NCBI GenBank assembly: GCA_025351525.1
Contig: JANXVV010000170.1
Location: forward strand, 1 to 6,479
Source of the DNA: Humisphaera sp.
Lineage (GTDB): Bacteria > Planctomycetota > Phycisphaerae > Tepidisphaerales > Tepidisphaeraceae
Direction: 5' to 3'
DNA: 6,479 nucleotides
The position numbers and the translations under genes are program-made. Position 1 is the stretch's first letter; every line of letters starts with the position of its first letter. This document shows positions 1 to 3,800 of this stretch, piece by piece. The notes under the pieces were generated by a model. The model was given only the letters and a program-made list of their open reading frames with translations. It did not search any database and had not been told where the DNA came from.

Positions 1-65
1 GGTCGCCATACTCCGAGACCTGTGCCGACATGGCCGAAAGACACAACTCTCGGAGTACCGCGACC
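1..65. repeat. Imperfect inverted repeat, 18-bp arms
   Basis: Arms at 1-18 and 48-65 pair at 16 of 18 positions (mismatches at 7/59 and 8/58), with a 29-nt loop. The core ACTCCGAGA at 10-18 and TCTCGGAGT at 48-56 is perfect. The left arm starts at the first base of the window, so the repeat may extend further upstream. It lies within the probable 3' end of a coding sequence. It has no T-run, so it does not look like an intrinsic terminator. Confidence 0.5.
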
Positions 66-100
66 TGTGGCACCCCGAGCGTCTGACAACCCGGAAGTGA
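2..100 (+). CDS. C-terminal tail of an unidentified gene (5' end outside window)
   Basis: The second + strand frame is open from the window edge to a TGA at 98-100 and encodes 32 residues, including the stretch LRDLCRHGRKTQLSEYRDLW. The composition (mixed charged and hydrophobic residues, G or C at most third codon positions) looks like the end of a real protein, more so than the other two forward frames. The family cannot be recognised from so short a tail. The neighbours suggest a gene of the same polysaccharide locus, for example another glycosyltransferase, but that is inference from position only. A competing frame is open from 1 to 192, so the frame choice is not certain. Confidence 0.35.
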   Translation, partial: VAILRDLCRHGRKTQLSEYRDLWHPERLTTRK

Positions 101-201
101 TTGACGTCCGGTTCCTAACCGATCCGTTTCAAGTTACCCACCACTTCGTCCGATACCCTATGAAAGAACCGACACCTGCATCTCCCGATTGAGGAAAAAA
201 A

Positions 202-726
202 ATGCCCATGCAGCCCATCCAGGACACCCCCACCGTTGCCCCTGACGGCAAACCCCTTGCCCGACTCATCGACGGCGTGGTGATCCGCCATGCCACCACC
301 CAGATCGATGGCCGTGGCACGCTGTGCGAAATTCTCAATCCATCCTGGGGCTTTCATCCGGCACCGTTCAGCTACGTCTATCAGTTTTCCATCCGTCCGG
401 GCATGGTCAAGGGCTGGCATCAGCACCATCAGCACGATGATCGTATTTTCTTAAGCCAGGGGACGGTGAAAGTGGTGCTGTACGATCCGCGACCGGAATC
501 CCCTACGTTTGGGCTGGTCAATGAAATCTGCCGTTCGGAATTGCACCGGTCCATCATGGTCATCCCGCAATTCGTGTGGCACGCGCACCACAATATCGGC
601 GCGACCGATGCGCTGTTCATCAGCATGCCGTCGCGGGCGTACGATCACGCCTCGCCGGATGTGTTTCGGCTACCGTTGGAGAACGATGTGATCCCGTATC
701 GGTTCGAGCAGAAGCTGGGGTGGTGA
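202..726 (+). CDS. RmlC-like cupin, dTDP-4-dehydrorhamnose 3,5-epimerase family
   Basis: A 174-residue single-domain cupin, close to the usual RmlC length (about 180). Residues 56-108 carry the family signature: FSYVYQFSIRPG, then GWHQHHQHDDRIFLSQG (71-87), then the strand YDPRPESPTFG (94-104). RmlC has a catalytic His in an RGLHxQ motif; H73 in the GWHQH motif is the likely equivalent. The tail RAYDHASPDVFRLP (145-158) resembles the closing segment of RmlC-family proteins. The family epimerises C3 and/or C5 of dTDP-4-keto-6-deoxy sugars in the cytoplasm, supplying activated deoxysugars such as dTDP-rhamnose. Whether this one is a 3,5-epimerase, a 3-epimerase or a relative cannot be read from sequence. 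ATG 202 is preferred over ATG 208 because GAGG (191-194) lies 7 nt upstream of it. The next gene, a glycosyltransferase, starts 40 nt downstream, so the two are probably one transcription unit. Confidence 0.82.
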   Translation: MPMQPIQDTPTVAPDGKPLARLIDGVVIRHATTQIDGRGTLCEILNPSWGFHPAPFSYVYQFSIRPGMVKGWHQHHQHDDRIFLSQGTVKVVLYDPRPESPTFGLVNEICRSELHRSIMVIPQFVWHAHHNIGATDALFISMPSRAYDHASPDVFRLPLENDVIPYRFEQKLGW

Positions 727-736
727 AGAAAGGGTT

Positions 737-753
737 GAGGACTGAGGACTGAG
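737..753 (+). repeat. Short tandem heptamer repeat GAGGACT
   Basis: Two complete copies of GAGGACT (737-743 and 744-750) followed by a partial third copy GAG (751-753), in the 40-nt gap between the epimerase stop and the glycosyltransferase start. The purine-rich sequence just after it, GGGAGAAGG (755-763), supplies the ribosome-binding site of the next gene. Confidence 0.5.
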
Positions 754-766
754 CGGGAGAAGGTGC

Positions 767-1714
767 ATGGTTAATCCCAGGGTGACGGTCATCATTCCGA
801 CGTATCACTGGAGCAGTGTGCTGCCGTTTTCGATCGGCAGTGTGTTGCGGCAGACGTTTGCGGATTTCGAGCTGCTGGTTGTGGGGGATGGCTGCACGGA
901 TGACTCGCAAACCGTGGTGGCCGGCATCGGGGATGCGCGGGTGCGGTGGATCAATCTCCCTCAAAACACCGGTCATCAATCCGGGCCGAACAACGAAGGG
1001 CTGCAACAGGCGCGCGGTGAGTTGATCGCGTATCTGGGCCACGATGATCTTTGGCTGCCGCACCATCTGGCGTTCGCGGTCGCGGCGATCGACGCAGGGG
1101 CGGATTTGACCTATGCCATCACGGAGATGATCGCGCCGGGCGGTGTGGAGCCGAGCTTTGAGCCATCGGAGATGGAGCATTATGAGCCGGGGCTGTGGAT
1201 TCCCCCGACCAGCGTGGTGCATCGTCGGAGTCTATCCGAGCAAGCCGGTGGATGGCGGAATTTTTGTGAGGTGAATCAGGATCCCGAGGCGGACCTGTGG
1301 GAACGAATGCGCGCGGTGGCATGGGCGTCCCGCCCAAGCAATTCGGGGCGGAAGAACATGGGGGAGAAGCCCATGCCACCCGCCTTCCAATACATCCGCC
1401 GTTTAACCGCAATCAAGTTCCCGGCGATCTGGCGAAAGGGGAGTTACAAAACCCGGTGCTGCGATGAGCAGTCGGCGTGGTTCGATCGCATCGGTCGCGA
1501 ACCGGATCTGGAAGCGGTGGAATTGGCGAAGCTGTTGAAGCCGATTTTCGAGGACGGGCGATCCGCGATGCCATTTCGCGAGGTGTTAAAAGATTTCCGT
1601 GCCGATCTTTTCGCGCGCTGCAAAAGGAAACTCATAAAATGGCGCATCTTACGTCGACAGGATCGCGCCGCTTTTCTAAAAGCGAGGAGAAGGTTCAAAG
1701 GGCTGACAAACTAA
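767..1714 (+). CDS. Family 2 (GT-A fold) glycosyltransferase with an in-frame repeat insertion
   Basis: 315 residues. The N-terminal half is a GT2 nucleotide-sugar-binding domain: VTVIIPTYHW at 6-15, SVLRQTFADFELLVVGDG at 25-42 with the D41/D46 region of the sugar-nucleotide pocket, and LGHDDLW at 90-96, where HDD replaces the usual DxD metal site. QDPEADLWERM (171-181) corresponds to the (E)DxDLWxR acceptor/base motif. The C-terminus (about 284-315) is strongly basic with no transmembrane segment, so the enzyme is probably cytoplasmic or bound to the inner face of the membrane. Family members transfer a sugar from a nucleotide donor to a growing glycan; donor and acceptor cannot be inferred here, but the adjacent RmlC-like gene suggests a deoxysugar. 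Residues about 184-205 are encoded by a repeat element and are probably not native. They fall between the DLWERM motif and RRLTAIKFPA (211-220), a segment typical of this subgroup. The purine-rich SD GGGAGAAGG ends 3 nt before the ATG. Activity after the insertion is uncertain, but the frame is intact. Confidence 0.85.
   Translation: MVNPRVTVIIPTYHWSSVLPFSIGSVLRQTFADFELLVVGDGCTDDSQTVVAGIGDARVRWINLPQNTGHQSGPNNEGLQQARGELIAYLGHDDLWLPHHLAFAVAAIDAGADLTYAITEMIAPGGVEPSFEPSEMEHYEPGLWIPPTSVVHRRSLSEQAGGWRNFCEVNQDPEADLWERMRAVAWASRPSNSGRKNMGEKPMPPAFQYIRRLTAIKFPAIWRKGSYKTRCCDEQSAWFDRIGREPDLEAVELAKLLKPIFEDGRSAMPFREVLKDFRADLFARCKRKLIKWRILRRQDRAAFLKARRRFKGLTN
1315..1380. repeat. REPIN-like paired-hairpin element inside the glycosyltransferase gene
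   Basis: Perfect 12-bp terminal inverted repeats GGTGGCATGGGC (1315-1326) and GCCCATGCCACC (1369-1380) bound a 66-bp unit. Each half can form its own hairpin. On the left, CATGGGCG and CGCCCAAG pair at 7 of 8 positions around a TCC loop; on the right, CATGGG (1357-1362) pairs with CCCATG (1370-1375). The 5' tetranucleotide GTGG next to each hairpin and the inverted pairing match the general layout of REP sequences arranged as REPINs. The same arrangement recurs at 3705-3776. The length is exactly 22 codons, so the host frame is preserved, and the element encodes a Pro/Gly/Lys/Met-rich stretch. Confidence 0.75.
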
Positions 1715-1780
1715 CGGTGCCCCACCATTCACGCCGGGATTGGAGCTGAAAGCGAAAATCGGGATTCCGCCCCATGTTCA

Positions 1781-2221
1781 TCATTTCCCGCGTCTCAAAA
1801 ACGAAGCCCGCGTAAGTGCGCCGATCTTTGCATGCGCATTGAAAGGATGCTTCACTTTCGTGATCCCCGCGTGCGGATGCGTCTTCTTCGCATGAGGAAG
1901 ATGTGTGCGAACTTTCTTCACATTGCTTCGGACCGGATCGAGCGCGCTCAATCCAAAAGTCTCAATGTTGCCGTCCGTAATGACGGGATCGGTGGTCGGG
2001 ACCACCGGCAAATCACCGCTTCCATCGGTCGATCCGGAGTCCGTCGAGCCGCCATCGGTATTGTTGTTATCGCCGCCGGAGTTGTCGGTTGAGGAGCCGT
2101 CGGTTCCACCGTTCCCCATGTCGATGGGAATCAGGTCGATCGGTACAAACGTATTGATCGACGAGACTGCAACGCTGAAAAAACGCCGGCCTTCGAGGCC
2201 TTCCATCCAGATCGATGCCAT
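1781..2221 (-). CDS. Small LEPR-XLL-like exported protein with acidic linker and His/Lys-rich tail
   Basis: 146 residues, function unknown. The N-terminus MASIWMEGLEGRRFFSVAVS contains LEGRRFFS (9-16), resembling the 'LExRxLLS' motif (NCBI LEPR-XLL) found at the start of many planctomycete surface proteins and thought to be linked to export. Residues 34-70 are a low-complexity linker of Gly, Ser, Thr, Asp and Asn with about eight acidic residues. Residues 98-146 are basic and hold six histidines between H107 and H130. Most proteins with this N-terminus are very long, so 146 residues is short. ATG 2221 is chosen because GAGGAG (2232-2227) lies 5 nt upstream and because the motif belongs at the N-terminus. 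The frame stays open upstream to 2770, but that would overlap the NHL gene antisense. The gene converges on the glycosyltransferase with a 66-nt gap and diverges from the NHL gene. A cell-surface or secreted role is inference from the motif and composition. Confidence 0.7.
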   Translation of the reverse strand: MASIWMEGLEGRRFFSVAVSSINTFVPIDLIPIDMGNGGTDGSSTDNSGGDNNNTDGGSTDSGSTDGSGDLPVVPTTDPVITDGNIETFGLSALDPVRSNVKKVRTHLPHAKKTHPHAGITKVKHPFNAHAKIGALTRASFLRRGK

Positions 2222-2226
2222 ATAAA

Positions 2227-2232
2227 CTCCTC
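2227..2232 (-). promoter_or_regulatory. Ribosome-binding site GAGGAG deciding the start at 2221
   Basis: Read on the - strand, GAGGAG is followed by TTTAT and ATG, a near-ideal Shine-Dalgarno with 5-nt spacing. A small hairpin (GCAGA 2233-2237 with TCTGC 2242-2246, 4-nt loop) directly abuts its 5' side. This site is the main reason to reject the long upstream extension of the gene. Confidence 0.7.
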
Positions 2233-2280
2233 GCAGATTTTTCTGCCTTTGGGTGCGCGCCTGAACGCGAGGACTATTGA

Positions 2281-2310
2281 TTTTTACCCGATTCCTGCCG
2301 GGGGAGTCAA
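2281..2310 (-). promoter_or_regulatory. Candidate sigma70-type promoter for the LEPR-like gene
   Basis: On the - strand, TTGACT (2310-2305, 5 of 6 to the -35 consensus) is followed after 18 nt by TAAAAA (2286-2281, 4 of 6 to the -10 consensus). Transcription would start near 2274 and leave a leader of about 50 nt before ATG 2221. The match is by eye; planctomycete promoters do not always follow this consensus. Confidence 0.4.
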
Positions 2311-2311
2311 G

Positions 2312-2324
2312 CAGAAACTTTCTG
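2312..2324. promoter_or_regulatory. 13-nt perfect dyad CAGAAACTTTCTG, possible operator
   Basis: CAGAAA (2312-2317) and TTTCTG (2319-2324) are perfect inverted halves around a central C. The dyad lies 1 nt upstream of the candidate -35 box of the - strand gene, inside the divergent spacer, where a regulator could act on one or both genes. Only one copy is visible, so a role as an operator is speculative. Confidence 0.25.
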
Positions 2325-2460
2325 GACGACAACCGATTATTCCTCCGGCGTATCGGCCACCGTTTGTTCTCTGAGCCGAACCCTGTATGTTGAACGTACC
2401 CGCCAAGTCTCCCCCTCGCGGGGATCGTCAGAAATATTTGCGAAGACGAAGCCTCGAACC

Positions 2461-2465
2461 AAGGA
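2461..2465 (+). promoter_or_regulatory. Ribosome-binding site AAGGA deciding the NHL start at 2471
   Basis: AAGGA lies 5 nt before ATG 2471, which is followed at once by a textbook signal peptide. The in-frame ATG at 2387 has no comparable site and would put 28 charged residues ahead of the signal sequence. Confidence 0.65.
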
Positions 2466-2470
2466 ATTTC

Positions 2471-3508
2471 ATGCGAATCGCCCGCGTTTTTCTTTTCGTC
2501 TTGCTGGTCGCCCCTCCATCCTTTGCCCAGAAGGCGGAACTGGTTGCCGGTGGAGGCGACGGCCTGGATGGATCCATAGCCACGCAGGCCAGGCTTGAAA
2601 AACCATTTGGCGTGGATCGCGATTCCAAAGGCAATCTGTTGATCATTGGTTTTCTCGGACACCTCCGTGCCGTCACGCCGGAGGGCCATCTCATCACCCT
2701 CTGCGGTTCGACCAAGGGCGATTCGGGTGACGGTGGCCCGGCAGGCAAGGCCCAGCTCAACACGCCGCACTCATTGGCCGTCGGGCCGGGCGGCGACATC
2801 TTCATCGCCGACACGCTCAATCACCGCATTCGTAAAATCGACGCGACCACCGGCATCATCACCACCATCGCCGGCACCACCCAGGGTTTCTCCGGCGACA
2901 ATGGCCCGGCGGATCGCGCCCAGTTCAACGAAATCTACTGCATCGCCTTCAATCCCACTCAAACCCGATTGATCATCACCGATCTGCAAAATAAGCGGAT
3001 TCGCGTGATGGATATGAAGACTCACTTGGTGACCACCCTCGCCGGCAACGGTGTGCGTGGCGTGCCGCAGGACAATCAACCCGCCATCACCCAACCCCTC
3101 GTCGATCCCCGGGCGGCCACGATGGATTCGCAGGGCAATCTCTACCTGCTCGAGCGATCCGACCATTCCCTTCGCGTCGTCTATCCCGCCGGCCAAATCC
3201 GCACGCTGATTCCCGGCCCGCTGAAAAAGGGCGCCCCGCACACGCTTGCCGGTCCGAAGCATTTGGCCGTGGATCAAAACGACGATGTGTTGATCGCCGA
3301 CACCGACAATCACCGCATCGTGCGTTGGGCGGCCAAGGAGCAAAAGCTGACGACCCTCGCCGGAACCGGCAAACTGGGGACGGCGGGGTTGGAAGGCCCG
3401 CCCTTGCAATTACAGTTGAACCAGCCGCACGGCGTGTTCGTGGATCGGGACGGGTCGATCTATATCAGCGACAGCTGGAACGGACGCATCGTGAAAATTT
3501 CGCGGTGA
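2471..3508 (+). CDS. Secreted NHL-repeat beta-propeller protein
   Basis: 345 residues from ATG 2471. Residues 1-19 (MRIARVFLFVLLVAPPSFA) are a Sec signal peptide with likely cleavage before Q20. The mature part is built of about six NHL blades starting near residues 43, 96, 152, 210, 259 and 316. Clear examples are LNTPHSLAVGPGGDIFIADT with NHRIRKID (96-124), GPKHLAVDQNDDVLIADTDN with HRIVRW (261-286), and the final LNQPHGVFVDRDGSIYISDS with NGRIVKI (316-343). Loops between blades contain TIAGTTQGFSGDNGPA-type sequence, typical of secreted bacterial NHL proteins. The fold predicts a six-bladed propeller used for binding ligands or proteins, or occasionally for lyase activity. No catalytic site is recognisable and no partner domain is fused, so the role is open. 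It acts outside the cytoplasm. It diverges from the LEPR-like gene and is followed by repeat-filled spacer, so it is probably monocistronic. Confidence 0.85.
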   Translation: MRIARVFLFVLLVAPPSFAQKAELVAGGGDGLDGSIATQARLEKPFGVDRDSKGNLLIIGFLGHLRAVTPEGHLITLCGSTKGDSGDGGPAGKAQLNTPHSLAVGPGGDIFIADTLNHRIRKIDATTGIITTIAGTTQGFSGDNGPADRAQFNEIYCIAFNPTQTRLIITDLQNKRIRVMDMKTHLVTTLAGNGVRGVPQDNQPAITQPLVDPRAATMDSQGNLYLLERSDHSLRVVYPAGQIRTLIPGPLKKGAPHTLAGPKHLAVDQNDDVLIADTDNHRIVRWAAKEQKLTTLAGTGKLGTAGLEGPPLQLQLNQPHGVFVDRDGSIYISDSWNGRIVKISR

Positions 3509-3544
3509 AGTGAATACCTCCTGATCAATTCGGGAAATAATTGA

Positions 3545-3619
3545 CCCACGAAGGGACACGAAAAAAAACACGAAGGGAATACATCGCCGCTTCATGTTGA
3601 CTTTGTGTCCCTTCGTGGG
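3545..3619. repeat. Inverted repeat with 15-bp perfect arms, MITE-like
   Basis: CCCACGAAGGGACAC (3545-3559) and GTGTCCCTTCGTGGG (3605-3619) are perfectly complementary with a 45-nt loop. The loop holds an A-run and another copy of CACGAAGGG (3569-3577), which is also present in the left arm at 3548-3556. From memory, similar CCACGAAGGGACACGAA-type sequences occur dispersed between genes in Planctomycetes and Verrucomicrobia. The element lies 36 nt after the NHL stop. The stem could pause or end transcription, but it lacks the T-run of an intrinsic terminator. Confidence 0.65.
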
Positions 3620-3704
3620 CGATGCATTAATATCTACCCCGCCAACAGAGTGCGCGGCAAGCGGTATTTTGCCTAGATCGTGTTTAAAAACACGGCGGTG
3701 CTTT

Positions 3705-3776
3705 CGTAGCATGGGCTACCAGCCCACGTTTTAATTTCGATCGCAAGAAAATCATGGGCTGGTAGCCCATGCCACG
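3705..3776. repeat. REPIN-like paired-hairpin element upstream of the cytochrome gene
   Basis: Two 24-nt half-elements, 3705-3728 and 3753-3776, face each other across a 24-nt AT-richer spacer. The right half, reverse-complemented, matches the left at 22 of 24 positions. Each half is a GTAG or GTGG tetranucleotide next to a hairpin of CATGGGCT, loop ACC, AGCCCATG (8 bp; 7 of 8 in the left half). This is the architecture of REP pairs (REPINs) mobilised in trans by RAYT transposases. The element ends 24 nt before the start codon at 3801 and could affect expression of that gene through RNA structure. Confidence 0.75.
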
Positions 3777-3800
3777 TCGAACCCAACCGTGTACTTGAAC

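Noticed and set aside
109..121. Hairpin CGGTT-CCT-AACCG as a terminator of the upstream gene
   Set aside because: The stem is only 5 bp and no T-run follows.
101..129. TTGACG at 101-106 as a -35 box for the epimerase
   Set aside because: No acceptable -10 hexamer lies 16-18 nt downstream.
1..192. First-frame open reading frame ending at TGA 190-192, which would bring the upstream gene close to the epimerase
   Set aside because: The translation is Pro/Thr-rich and unlike a folded domain; the frame ending at 100 looks more natural. Not fully excluded.
620..1222. - strand open frame of 200 residues across the epimerase/glycosyltransferase junction
   Set aside because: It is antisense to two recognised genes, rich in Arg/His/Pro, and shows no family motif.
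2364..2391. TTGTTC-16-TATGTT as a promoter for the NHL gene
   Set aside because: Weak at both hexamers (3 of 6 and 4 of 6) with a short spacer; not distinguishable from background.
2387..2470. Earlier start for the NHL protein at ATG 2387
   Set aside because: It adds 28 basic residues before a clean signal peptide and lacks a ribosome-binding site; AAGGA supports 2471.
2222..2770. Upstream extension of the LEPR-like - strand gene, giving a 329-residue protein
   Set aside because: It would bury the N-terminal LEGRRFFS motif, ignore the strong GAGGAG site at 2227-2232, and overlap the NHL gene antisense for 300 nt. The extra residues look like antisense translation.
3679..3694. Hairpin CGTGTT-TAAA-AACACG as a terminator
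   Set aside because: A short 6-bp stem without a following T-run, far from the NHL stop; it could be chance.
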